DNA of 64,000 nucleotides from Campylobacterota bacterium (lineage in GTDB: Bacteria; Campylobacterota; Campylobacteria; Campylobacterales; Sulfurovaceae): the NCBI GenBank assembly GCA_003252535.1, contig QKDN01000036.1, positions 1 to 64,000 of the forward strand, written 5' to 3'. Shown here piece after piece: positions 8,471-16,847 of the stretch (positions are counted from its first letter, which is position 1; each line of letters starts with the position of its first letter). The notes below the pieces were generated by a model. That model did not search any database. It was not told the DNA's origin and worked only from the letters and a program-made list of their open reading frames with translations. The position numbers and the translations under genes were made by a program.

Positions 8471-10183
8471 ATGAGTTTCGATGCACTGCTTTTTTCGGCA
8501 CTTTTTTTACTTGTAACGGTTTCCATAACGGTAGGTATTTCCAAAAAACTGGGACTGGGCTCTATTCTCGGGCTTCTTATCGCAGGGGTCATAGTCGGTC
8601 CATATTCTCCGGGGCCTGTCATGACGGACCAGGTAGAGGCCTTGCGGCACTTTGCGGAAATAGGCGTGGTACTTCTGTTGTTCCTGATCGGTTTGGAAAT
8701 GCGCCCCGGAAAACTCTGGGGGATGCGAAAAGATGTTTTTGGATTTGGAAGTCTTCAGATACTCTTTTCCGGTATCCTGATCGGCTTCTATGTTCATATC
8801 GTCATGCCGATTCCCAATGAAGTATCTTTTTTGATCGGACTGCCCCTGGCACTCTCTTCGACGGCTTTTGTAGTACAGATACTCCAGGAACGGAGTGAGA
8901 TAGCCAGCAGGTACGGCAACACATCCTTTGCTATCCTTTTGATGCAGGATCTTGCGATCGTACCGCTTTTAGCGATAGTACCCATCCTCTCCAGCGGCGG
9001 CGTCCTTTCCGAAAGTGTTCCTCTGCACAAACAGATTCTGGTCGTCCTGGGGATGATCGTTGCAGTCATTCTGATAGGGAGATACATCGTACCGGTCCTG
9101 CTGGATCGTTTTGCCCGGGACAGGAATAAAGAAGCCTTTATGTTCGTTGTATTTCTCTCTGTTGTCTTTGCTGCATGGGCGATGGAACATGCCGGACTGT
9201 CGATGGCTCTCGGGGCATTTCTGATGGGAATGACCCTCTCAGGTTCCAAGTACAACCTTCAGATCGAAGCACACATCGAACCATATAAAGGGATGCTGAT
9301 GAGTCTTTTCTTTGTAGCGGTCGGAATGTCGCTCGATCTGAGGATCGTGATCGAATCCCCTTTGCTCATCGCACAGCATGTCTTCATTATCATGCTCATC
9401 AAAATCCTGGTACTCTTTTTTCTCTCATTGGCATTCGGGCACACACGGAGCAATGCTTTCCGAATTTCCTTTCTTCTCTCGCAAAGCGGAGAATTCGGTT
9501 TTGTTCTGTTCGGTGCCGCCCTGGCACTCGGAGTCATTGATTCGCAACTCTTCGCTGTTGGTATAGCGGTCATATCCATCACGATGCTGCTCACACCTTT
9601 CTACATCAAGGTAGGCGAACTGTTTGCCCGTAAAGCCCATGTGGAAACGAGTGCTCTCAAAGGCGAAATTCCAGATGAAGAAAAATTCGCCGGCGTGATC
9701 ATCGCCGGGTATGGTCGTGTAGGTCAGATCATCGGTAATATGCTTGAGGGGAGTGAAATCCCCTATATCGCCTATGACAGCGATCATGCACTGGTAACGG
9801 AAAAGCGGGCTCAGGGGAAACCGGTTTATTACGGTGAGATGAGTGATCTTGATTTTCTCCAGGCGATCAAGATCGCCAGGGCCCAGCTGGTAGTGGTAAC
9901 CGTAGATTCATCGATGAATGCGATTCGTGTAGTATCTCATATCAAAGCAACGTATCCCACTTTGAAGATATTTGCCAGAGCAAAAGATATGAAAACGAAA
10001 AATATTTTACTCAAATATGGAGCGAACTGGACGATGCAGGAAACCGTGGAAGGAAGTCTCAGGATGGGGGCCGAAGCGCTTTTTGCAATGGATGTGGACC
10101 GGGACAGGGTCAACGACCTGCTAACGGCTCTGCGAAAAAATGATTATGCCGCATTGGAAGGTCGGGATAGCACACCGTCTTAG
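8471..10183 (+). CDS. Kef-type CPA2 cation:proton antiporter with RCK domain
   Basis: A 570-residue inner-membrane protein. The first ~390 residues form about 12 hydrophobic segments of the Na+/H+ exchanger fold (for example HAGLSMALGAFLMGMTLS). A Rossmann RCK-N domain follows from about 405, with the nucleotide-binding GYGRVGQIIG. This is the architecture of KefB/KefC and related K+ or Na+/H+ antiporters, where NAD(H) or other ligands gate the channel through the RCK domain. No KefF/KefG ancillary gene is next to it, and the glutathione-responsive type cannot be assigned. AAGGAAG lies 5 bp before the ATG. Confidence 0.88.
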   Translation: MSFDALLFSALFLLVTVSITVGISKKLGLGSILGLLIAGVIVGPYSPGPVMTDQVEALRHFAEIGVVLLLFLIGLEMRPGKLWGMRKDVFGFGSLQILFSGILIGFYVHIVMPIPNEVSFLIGLPLALSSTAFVVQILQERSEIASRYGNTSFAILLMQDLAIVPLLAIVPILSSGGVLSESVPLHKQILVVLGMIVAVILIGRYIVPVLLDRFARDRNKEAFMFVVFLSVVFAAWAMEHAGLSMALGAFLMGMTLSGSKYNLQIEAHIEPYKGMLMSLFFVAVGMSLDLRIVIESPLLIAQHVFIIMLIKILVLFFLSLAFGHTRSNAFRISFLLSQSGEFGFVLFGAALALGVIDSQLFAVGIAVISITMLLTPFYIKVGELFARKAHVETSALKGEIPDEEKFAGVIIAGYGRVGQIIGNMLEGSEIPYIAYDSDHALVTEKRAQGKPVYYGEMSDLDFLQAIKIARAQLVVVTVDSSMNAIRVVSHIKATYPTLKIFARAKDMKTKNILLKYGANWTMQETVEGSLRMGAEALFAMDVDRDRVNDLLTALRKNDYAALEGRDSTPS

Positions 10184-10316
10184 TATCATACGGAACATCT
10201 TTATGAGCACGTATCAAGGAAGATCGTTACAAACGGATGGAAACTCTGTCGTCTCTCCGTGACACAGGCACGGAATACAAAAGAAAATGTGTCAGGTAAG
10301 CGGGGAATAGAAGAAA

Positions 10317-12074
10317 CTATCTGAGGAATTCCTGGAGCTCGAATGCTGCCATAGGTTTGGCATAGTGATCACCTGAGACATGATCGCACTCAAGCGATGC
10401 GAGGATATCGGCCTCTTTGTTGGTCTTGACGCCATTGGCGTATGCTTCCATATCGAGTGCATGGGCGAAATCGATCGTCGCTTCGAGGACCGGCTGGCGC
10501 TCGCTCATTTTGTTCAGCTCGGTGAGGAGCATCGGGTTGATCTTGAGGGTACTGAAACCGATCTGCTCCATCTGGATCAGTGTCTCTTTCCCCAGACCCA
10601 GGTTCTCTGCACACAGCCTGATCCCCAGGTTCTTGATATGCTCGAACTCCTCATGGCACTTCTTGATACCGTAGTTGTGAATGCTTGAAGTGACATCGAA
10701 AGTGATATGTGAAGCATCGACGTTGTATTTCTCCAGAGCCTGTTCGATCTCTGCGAAGAACGAATCCTCACGCAGATCGCTGTGGGCGACCTGGATAAAG
10801 AGCTGGATATTCCTGAACTTGAAATCGTTCCAGAGCTTTCGCTGGCGGATCACCTCTTTGACGAAGTAGGTCATCACTTCGAGACGCAAACCGGCATTCT
10901 CGGCCACATCCATGAACTTGTCACTTGACATAAGCCCGTTCTTGGGGTGGTTCCACACCAGCATAGGCTGCGCGCCGGAGACCTGCATCGTCTCGGAGTG
11001 ATAGATCGGCTGGAAATGGATCACAAACTCTTTGTTCTTGACCGCACTGTTGAGCTCACGGATAAGCTGTGTTTCGTTCTCGCTCTCACCTTTTTTCTCC
11101 TCGAAGACGACGATCGCGCCGTTCCCTTTGGTCGTCGCTTCATCGAGAGCGACATAAGCCCTGTCGATGAGCTTGTTGGCGTTCTTGCCGTGATCCGGGA
11201 AGAGGACGACACCCACCGATGAGACGATATGGAGCGTCGAGTTCTCTTCCTTGAAGCGGCGTGTGATCTCGGCTGTCATCTCCCTCGCCATATCCATGAC
11301 GATCTTCTCACGCTTGAAATTGCTTACCACTACGAGGAAGTGATCACTGTCGAGCCTGTAGCTCGTCATCCCCTCGGTCTCCTGATCCCGGAGGAACTCG
11401 GCATATTTTTTGATAAGGTTGTTGGCGTAGCTGTGACCTTTGGAGAGTCTCATACGGTTGAAGCCGTGGATATTGAAGATGAACAGGGCGAATCTCTCGG
11501 AATTCTTCTGTGCCTCTACCGCGAGCTTGTTGATATCGAAAGCTGCTTTGAACTGGCTCGGGAGCTCGGTGAGGAAGTCGACCTCGCCGAGTCTCTTGAT
11601 ACTCTCCTGCTCACGGATGGCAGCCGAAGCATCCTGAAGGACACAGATGATCGCATTCGCATAGTTCCACTTGGAGTAGTCCATGAAGAGGTGTACCCTG
11701 TGTTTCTTCTCTCCGACGCTCATCAATGCAGCTTCGAGGTTGATGAGACTGTGGTCGTCCTTGCGTTTCTCTTTCAATATCTCTTCGAAACTTTTCGGCT
11801 CGGCGCGGTCTACGGTGAATCTCACCGTCTGCGACAGGCGCCTCCCCTCGTACTGGGTATCCATCCCGAGGAGCTTTCTGGCTGATTTGTTGGCAAACAG
11901 GACCTCGAAAGCAGGGGTGAATACAATGACCTTGTCTTCAAGGTATTCGCTCGCATTCTTATAGAGCTTTGCATGTGTCCCTTCGGCTGCAAGCTTTTTA
12001 TTGAAAAAGAGCGTTACCCCGATCAGAGATATAGCAGCCAATAGCACGATAATGCCGATAATCACCCATTCCAT
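10317..12074 (-). CDS. membrane-anchored degenerate GGDEF/EAL protein with PAS region
   Basis: 585 residues: one N-terminal membrane helix (about 3-24), a PAS-like segment (about 40-150), a GGDEF-fold domain (about 155-315) and an EAL-fold domain (about 330-585). Both active sites look broken. The GGDEF loop near residue 240 reads YRLDSDHFLVV, the EAL signature is replaced by GAQPMLVW, and the later DD/LKID region reads LKINPML. The protein therefore probably neither makes nor degrades cyclic di-GMP and may act as a receptor or scaffold, as in other degenerate tandem proteins. It is a single gene, with AT-rich flanks on both sides. Confidence 0.85.
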   Translation of the reverse strand: MEWVIIGIIVLLAAISLIGVTLFFNKKLAAEGTHAKLYKNASEYLEDKVIVFTPAFEVLFANKSARKLLGMDTQYEGRRLSQTVRFTVDRAEPKSFEEILKEKRKDDHSLINLEAALMSVGEKKHRVHLFMDYSKWNYANAIICVLQDASAAIREQESIKRLGEVDFLTELPSQFKAAFDINKLAVEAQKNSERFALFIFNIHGFNRMRLSKGHSYANNLIKKYAEFLRDQETEGMTSYRLDSDHFLVVVSNFKREKIVMDMAREMTAEITRRFKEENSTLHIVSSVGVVLFPDHGKNANKLIDRAYVALDEATTKGNGAIVVFEEKKGESENETQLIRELNSAVKNKEFVIHFQPIYHSETMQVSGAQPMLVWNHPKNGLMSSDKFMDVAENAGLRLEVMTYFVKEVIRQRKLWNDFKFRNIQLFIQVAHSDLREDSFFAEIEQALEKYNVDASHITFDVTSSIHNYGIKKCHEEFEHIKNLGIRLCAENLGLGKETLIQMEQIGFSTLKINPMLLTELNKMSERQPVLEATIDFAHALDMEAYANGVKTNKEADILASLECDHVSGDHYAKPMAAFELQEFLR

Positions 12075-12193
12075 CAGAGGTTCCCCTTGCTTGCCATATT
12101 TTTAAATACTTTTATTATACCAACAGAAGAATTAAAAATTTAAGTGTTGTTTATATTGTAACTTTTCCAGTGCTAAAATTACTTTAACTGCGA

Positions 12194-13453
12194 TCAAAAA
12201 GTCGATTTTTTTTTGCAGAGTGCTTCTATCTTCGTACTTTTGTCCTCGAGGATGAAAATCTCATCGACCTCTATCCCCTCAAGAGTAGTATTTTTCCCAT
12301 CCCGATATACTTTCGCCCACCCCTCTTTGACTCGGTTGCGGGGGTCGTTGGCGAGGTAGTTCTGCTCCATCATCTGCACGCCTCTCCTTTTCTGCTCGAT
12401 GAGGAAGCCCATCTGCTGCCTGAGCTGCTCTGCGGCGAGCGCTTTGCGCGTCTCCAGCTGCGAGAGCCTGTAGCGCATCACCCGCTCGAACTCGCTTCTG
12501 AGGCTCTCGAAGCTCTTTTGCTGCTGTTCGAGCCTCCGCGAGACCGAGAGGCGCTGGAGCTGTTCGGAGGCGGCTTTGAGCTCGCTGCTTTTGCGGAAGA
12601 GGAGCTGCTCCATCTGCCGCCTATAGCGCGTGAGAAGCTCATCGAGGGTATAGAGCACTTCGTTGCGGTCGGGGAGGATCATCTCCATCGCCGCGCTGGG
12701 GGTGGGGGCGCGCAGGTCGGCGACGAAATCGCTGATGAGGACATCCACCTCATGCCCCACGGCGCTCACCACGGGGGTAGCGAGCGAGAAGATGGTATCG
12801 GCGACGATCTCCTCGTTGAACGCCCAGAGGTCCTCGACGCTCCCGCCGCCGCGCCCCGTGACGATCACATCGACACCGAGTGTGTCGGCGTAGCGGAGGG
12901 CGCGCGCGATCTCGCCCGCCGCCCTCTCCCCCTGCACGAGGGTATCGATGATCGTCACCTCGAGGAGCGGCCAGCGCTTCTCGATGATCTTGAGCATATC
13001 GTAGAGAGCCGCGCTCTCTTTGGCTGTGACGAGGGCAAGTGAGCGAATATTTTTCGGGATGGGCTTTTTGTGCGCGGGGTCGAAGTAGCCTTTCTCTTTG
13101 AGCTTCTCCTTGAGCTGCTCATAGGCGAGCGCGAGGGCTCCCTTGCCGTAGGGTTCGATAGAGGTGGCGTAGAACTGGTACTCACCCCTCGGGGTGTAGA
13201 CCCCCACCGATCCCTCGACGATGATGTGCGCCCCCTGCTCGAGGCGGAACTTCAGCTTCGCGGCATTGGAGCGGAACATCACGCACTTGATCGAGCTCTC
13301 GCTGTCCTTGATGGAGAAGTAGACATGGCCGCTCGCCTGATGGTAGGTGACCGAAGCGATCTCCCCCTCGACACGGATATGCATGAAGGTCGCTTCGAGG
13401 AGGGATTTGATCTTGATATTGAGCGCGTTGACGCTCATGAGGGGTGCGGACAT
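12194..13453 (-). CDS. xseA: exodeoxyribonuclease VII large subunit
   Basis: 419 residues with an N-terminal OB-fold (about 1-100, including GEIASVTYHQASGHVYFSIK) and the catalytic core with GRGGGSVEDLWAFNEE and DLRAPTPSAAMEM. A coiled-coil C-terminal region follows. The large subunit, with XseB, degrades single-stranded DNA in both directions. No xseB is adjacent. The ATG at 13453 lies directly after the ubiE stop codon, so the two are probably co-transcribed. Confidence 0.95.
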   Translation of the reverse strand: MSAPLMSVNALNIKIKSLLEATFMHIRVEGEIASVTYHQASGHVYFSIKDSESSIKCVMFRSNAAKLKFRLEQGAHIIVEGSVGVYTPRGEYQFYATSIEPYGKGALALAYEQLKEKLKEKGYFDPAHKKPIPKNIRSLALVTAKESAALYDMLKIIEKRWPLLEVTIIDTLVQGERAAGEIARALRYADTLGVDVIVTGRGGGSVEDLWAFNEEIVADTIFSLATPVVSAVGHEVDVLISDFVADLRAPTPSAAMEMILPDRNEVLYTLDELLTRYRRQMEQLLFRKSSELKAASEQLQRLSVSRRLEQQQKSFESLRSEFERVMRYRLSQLETRKALAAEQLRQQMGFLIEQKRRGVQMMEQNYLANDPRNRVKEGWAKVYRDGKNTTLEGIEVDEIFILEDKSTKIEALCKKKSTF

Positions 13454-13454
13454 C

Positions 13455-14183
13455 TTAGCTCTTCTGGGCTACGAGCAGCGTGCTGATCCCCATCGAAAAT
13501 GACTTGCTGTACTTCATCTCGAAGCCGGCTGCCTTGAGCTCGTTCTCGAGCATCTCGGTCGTGAGGAACTCCTCGATCGAGTCGGGGAGGTACTTGTAGG
13601 CGGCGTAGTTCTTCGATACCAGTCCGCCGATGGCAGGGAGGATGTTCTTCATATAGAGATCGACGATCTTCGAGACGATCCCGCTCTTCTCCTGCTTGGT
13701 GAACTCGAGGATCACCACCATGCCGCCGGGCTTGAGCGCCCTGTAGAACTCATCGAGCGCTTCTTTCCTGTCGACGACATTGCGGATGCCGTACGAGATC
13801 GAGATGATGTCCGTCCCCTGATCCGCTACCGGGAGCTCCTGTGCTTTCCCCTCCAGGAACTCGGCGAAATCGACCTTCTCCCTCGCCACCGCGAGCATCC
13901 CCACCGAGGGGTCTACGCCGACATATTTGCCCACTTCGATCCCCTGTTTGGCAGCCCGCTCTTTCCAGTAGAGGAGCAGGTCACCCGTACCGCAGGCGAC
14001 ATCGGTGATCTGATCGATCTGCTTTTTCCCCAGTATCGAGTAGGCGAGGTCGCACCCCTTGCGTCTCCACTGCTTGTCTATCCCAAAACTCAGCACCCTG
14101 TTGGCAAGGTCATAGGTCGAGGCGATCTCGTCGAACATCCCGACGATCTTTTCCTGTTTGTTCTTATTGGCTTGGTTTTCCAT
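13455..14183 (-). CDS. ubiE: demethylmenaquinone methyltransferase UbiE/MenG
   Basis: 242 residues of a class I SAM methyltransferase. Motifs are VACGTGDLLLYW (SAM loop), VGVDPSVGMLAVAREKV, and SYGIRNVVDRKEALDEFYRALKPGG, which is typical of UbiE/MenG. The enzyme methylates demethylmenaquinone in the last step of menaquinone synthesis. Menaquinone is the usual respiratory quinone of Campylobacterota and would feed the molybdoenzyme operon at the right of the window. It overlaps ribD by 20 bp. Confidence 0.93.
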   Translation of the reverse strand: MENQANKNKQEKIVGMFDEIASTYDLANRVLSFGIDKQWRRKGCDLAYSILGKKQIDQITDVACGTGDLLLYWKERAAKQGIEVGKYVGVDPSVGMLAVAREKVDFAEFLEGKAQELPVADQGTDIISISYGIRNVVDRKEALDEFYRALKPGGMVVILEFTKQEKSGIVSKIVDLYMKNILPAIGGLVSKNYAAYKYLPDSIEEFLTTEMLENELKAAGFEMKYSKSFSMGISTLLVAQKS

Positions 14184-15177
14184 CTCTCCACTTACTCCAG
14201 ATCATGATATCGACCCCTTTTGGCTCTGTATGCAAAAAGGTCAACTCTTTGGCGATATTATAAGTTAAATTATGGATAGAGAGCTTAGGAGTCTGATAAA
14301 TCAGCAGCCAATCGATATGTTTTTCCATCGCCCGTAACATCCCTTCACCCCCTTCGACGATCACGAAAGAGGGCTTTTCGAGGAAAGAGAGATCATCCCC
14401 GATCTCCACGTTCCTCCCCTCGATCCCGAAAAGCGGGATGCTCCAGTCGAAGTCGTCGGTGCGCGAATAGATGGTGACATCGGGCGCCCTCCCCCCGCTG
14501 AAGCGGCAGTCGAGGGTGGGTCTGTCCGCCCGCACCGTCCCCCCGCCGATGAGGAGCCTGCTGCATACTTCCCGCATCCTGTGGACATGGTGGAGCGAAT
14601 CGGGGGAGCTGAGATACCCGCCGCCGATACGGCCGTTGGAGGTCTGTGCGAGCTTGAAGAGGACAAAGGCGCGCTTCTGCCAGATGACGAACGGCTCGAG
14701 GAGCTCCCTCGCCTCCTTCTCCCTGATCCCCAGGATCACTTCGATCCCGGCATCGCGCAGCCTCTCCACCCCGCCGCTGTGCTCGCTGATGGGATCGCGC
14801 ATGGCGATCACGACACGCGCAGGTCTGAGATGCTCCAGCAGCCCGGCACACGCGGGGGTGCGGCCGAGATGGTTGCACGGCTCGAGGGTGACGAATATCT
14901 CGCACGCCCCGAAGAACCCTTCCGGCAGCGAGCGGAGGAAATCATGCGCCGCGAATGCATCGTAGGGGTCGAACTCCACGTTGCTGCCGCTCATCTTCTC
15001 ATAGGCTCGTACCAGCGCCATCACCTCGGCATGGGAGGTACCCGCCCGGTGGTGCACCTCCAGCGAGACGAGCTCCCCCCGGCACACTACCGCTGCACCC
15101 ACACCCGGATTGGGGTAGGCGAGCCCCTGGTACTTCCACGCCTCGTTGATGACGATCTGCATTATGTGGTCTTGCAT
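14164..15177 (-). CDS. ribD: riboflavin biosynthesis deaminase/reductase RibD
   Basis: 337 residues. The N-terminal cytidine-deaminase-like domain carries the zinc site HAEVMAL and EPCNHLGRTPACAGLL. The C-terminal reductase domain (from about 150) starts with FVLFKLAQTSNGRI and is short and divergent, with GGGTVRADRPTLDCR. RibD converts the product of GTP cyclohydrolase II to the ribitylamino intermediate of riboflavin. I chose the ATG at 15177 (MQDHIMQIVINEAW), with AAAGGAA 6 bp upstream. The upstream in-frame extension to 15249 enters a repeat. No FMN riboswitch pattern was recognised in the leader. Confidence 0.9.
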   Translation of the reverse strand: MQDHIMQIVINEAWKYQGLAYPNPGVGAAVVCRGELVSLEVHHRAGTSHAEVMALVRAYEKMSGSNVEFDPYDAFAAHDFLRSLPEGFFGACEIFVTLEPCNHLGRTPACAGLLEHLRPARVVIAMRDPISEHSGGVERLRDAGIEVILGIREKEARELLEPFVIWQKRAFVLFKLAQTSNGRIGGGYLSSPDSLHHVHRMREVCSRLLIGGGTVRADRPTLDCRFSGGRAPDVTIYSRTDDFDWSIPLFGIEGRNVEIGDDLSFLEKPSFVIVEGGEGMLRAMEKHIDWLLIYQTPKLSIHNLTYNIAKELTFLHTEPKGVDIMIWSKWRDGKPSQ

Positions 15178-15212
15178 GATTTTTCCTTTTAGGTATTCCT
15201 TGATGCCCTTGA

Positions 15213-15322
15213 CCGTAGGGTGGGTTTCCCAACCCACCACTTGCTCCAATCGATAAAAACCGTACGATTTGAATAATAAATATTTGCGTCATGATCGGTG
15301 GGCTGGCAAGCCCACCCTACCG
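15213..15322. repeat. inverted pair of GTAGGGTGGG palindromic repeats
   Basis: Unit 1 (15213-15240) starts CCGTAGGGTGGGTTTCCC and ends AACCCACC. Unit 2 (15293-15322) is its inverted copy, ending GCCCACCCTACCG. Each unit is itself a hairpin, GGGTGGG paired with CCCACC. They flank about 50 bp of AT-rich DNA ahead of ribD. Unit 2 supplies the last codon and stop of the transglutaminase-like gene (CGG TAG). Such repeats are common REP-like elements in proteobacteria. Confidence 0.8.
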
Positions 15323-15922
15323 ATATTCTATATTTGTGTATTGTACTTTTTTATTGCTAAAGGGGTCTAATATCATATCGATCTGGCTGATCCTGTACCT
15401 GAGCGGGAAGCCCACTGGCGAGCCTTTGGCGGTACTCTCGAGCACATAGTAGGGCTGACCGTCGAGGTAGAGGGCTTTGGTGCCGGAGAGCCTCTCGTCT
15501 GCGAGGGGGACGATCACGAAGATGTGTTCTGGGACGAGGACGAAATAGCCGTCGATCCCGATGCTGTGGAGGAGTGAGATCAGAAGGTTGCTTTTGTCGT
15601 CGCAGTCCCCCTGGTTGAGCTCTATCGTTTTGGAAGGTTTGTTGGCCTGGAAGTATTCGCTGTGGTAGGGGATTGCGGTGACGAAATCGAGGATATGCTG
15701 CACCTCGCAGAGCCTGTCGCCGCCGCATCCGACCGTCAGCTCCGCGGCCTGGGTGCGTATCCCGTCGGAGAGGCTGACGCGGTTGGTATAGATGCCGTCC
15801 CCCGTCGATATCTGCCGCTTCTGGACGATCGCGAAGGCCTTGACCGTGATATAGCCAAAGAGGATCGCAGCAGCAATGATCACGGCGAGGGAAAAATGGC
15901 TGACTCTCTTATCGCTCTTCAT
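15317..15922 (-). CDS. transglutaminase-like protein, membrane-anchored
   Basis: 201 residues with an N-terminal membrane helix (about 10-30) and a transglutaminase/cysteine-peptidase-like domain. The candidate triad is Cys in QGDCDDKSNLL, His in VPEHIFVIV, and an acidic residue in YYVLESTAKG, where Glu stands in place of the usual Asp. It is the last gene of the moxR-bat operon, 4 bp after batC. Transglutaminase-like proteins often accompany MoxR/DUF58 genes, so it probably acts with that system in the periplasm. The stop codon lies inside a palindromic repeat. Confidence 0.75.
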   Translation of the reverse strand: MKSDKRVSHFSLAVIIAAAILFGYITVKAFAIVQKRQISTGDGIYTNRVSLSDGIRTQAAELTVGCGGDRLCEVQHILDFVTAIPYHSEYFQANKPSKTIELNQGDCDDKSNLLISLLHSIGIDGYFVLVPEHIFVIVPLADERLSGTKALYLDGQPYYVLESTAKGSPVGFPLRYRISQIDMILDPFSNKKVQYTNIEYR

Positions 15923-15926
15923 TGGG

Positions 15927-16847
15927 CTACCAGGGGTTGCTCTCGTCTTCTCTCTTGACCTTGTTGTCGTTGGCCTGGTACATCATCGAGGGCATCTTCT
16001 CTTTGTTGAGCTGGTTGAGGAGGCGCTGGAGCTGCTTTTCACCCAGCTGTTTCTCCTTCTCCTCCTTGGTCATCGGCGCAGGGCTGGACTCGGGCTTCTC
16101 TTTTTGTTTGTCATCCTTTTTCTCATCGCCGGGCTTTGGCTGCTGCTCTTTGTCCTTTTTCTCTTTGTCGTCTTTGTGATCCTTGGGATCTTGACCTTTC
16201 TGATCCTGCTTGGAGTTCTGTTTGTTATCCTTCTGGTCGTTCTTCTCTTTTTGATTTTTGTTCTTGTCGTCTTTATTGTTCTGATCTTTTTGATCTTTGT
16301 TCTTCTGGTCTTTGTCTTTCTGGTCGTTCTTGTTCTTGTCGTCTTTCTGATCTTTATTCTTGTCTTTTTGGTCTTTGTTGTTCTGATCTTTGTTTTTGTC
16401 GTCTTTGTTATCGTTCTTGTCTTTGTTCTGCTGGTCTTTCTGCTTTTGTTCCTGCTCTTCTTTCTTCTTTTTGGCCAGCTCGAGGTTGTACTTCGTATCC
16501 TCGTCATCTCTCACTTTGAGAGCATCCTCGTAGCTCTTGATCGCCTCGTCGAGCTTGTTCTGTTTGAAGTAGCTGTTGCCGATATTGTGGAGTCTCTGGA
16601 GCTCGTCGACCCCTTTGGCCTTCTCATAGTTCTCTATCGCTTTGTCGAACTCCCCTTTTTTGTAGTAGGCGTTCCCCTTGTCGTAGGAGAGCTGGGGAGT
16701 CTTCTTCTCCAGGGAGTTGTAGCTGTCGATGCTCTTGGCGTACTCCCCTTTGGTATAGGCTTCGTTCGCTTTTTCGATGGTCTTGAAATCGGTGATCCCA
16801 CCCCACAGAGCGAGGGGGACGACGGTAGTGAGCAGTAGTTTTTTCAT
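15927..16847 (-). CDS. batC: BatC-like TPR protein with Lys/Asp-rich tail
   Basis: 306 residues: signal peptide (about 1-20), two to three TPR repeats (about 20-115, for example SYDKGNAYYKKGEFDKAIENY), then about 150 residues made almost only of Lys, Asp, Gln, Asn and Glu in short KDQKN-like repeats. A short folded end with NKEKMPSMMYQANDNK follows. BatC proteins of other bacteria also combine TPRs with a charged tail. The start overlaps the end of batB by 4 bp (ATGA). It probably binds partner Bat proteins in the periplasm. Confidence 0.85.
   Translation of the reverse strand: MKKLLLTTVVPLALWGGITDFKTIEKANEAYTKGEYAKSIDSYNSLEKKTPQLSYDKGNAYYKKGEFDKAIENYEKAKGVDELQRLHNIGNSYFKQNKLDEAIKSYEDALKVRDDEDTKYNLELAKKKKEEQEQKQKDQQNKDKNDNKDDKNKDQNNKDQKDKNKDQKDDKNKNDQKDKDQKNKDQKDQNNKDDKNKNQKEKNDQKDNKQNSKQDQKGQDPKDHKDDKEKKDKEQQPKPGDEKKDDKQKEKPESSPAPMTKEEKEKQLGEKQLQRLLNQLNKEKMPSMMYQANDNKVKREDESNPW
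16090..16460 (-). repeat. low-complexity KDQN-coding repeat tract in batC
   Basis: Within batC the DNA is a run of near-identical 6-15 bp units coding Lys-Asp-Gln, Asn-Lys-Asp and similar triplets, for example DQKDKDQKNKDQ. The pyrimidine-rich plus strand gives a long false hydrophobic frame on the opposite strand. Such tracts can change length by slippage. Confidence 0.8.

Noticed and set aside
15876-16838. Very hydrophobic 320-codon frame opposite batC
   Set aside because: It arises from the complement of the Lys/Asp repeat tract (CTT/GTC codons). No gene structure supports a real membrane protein.
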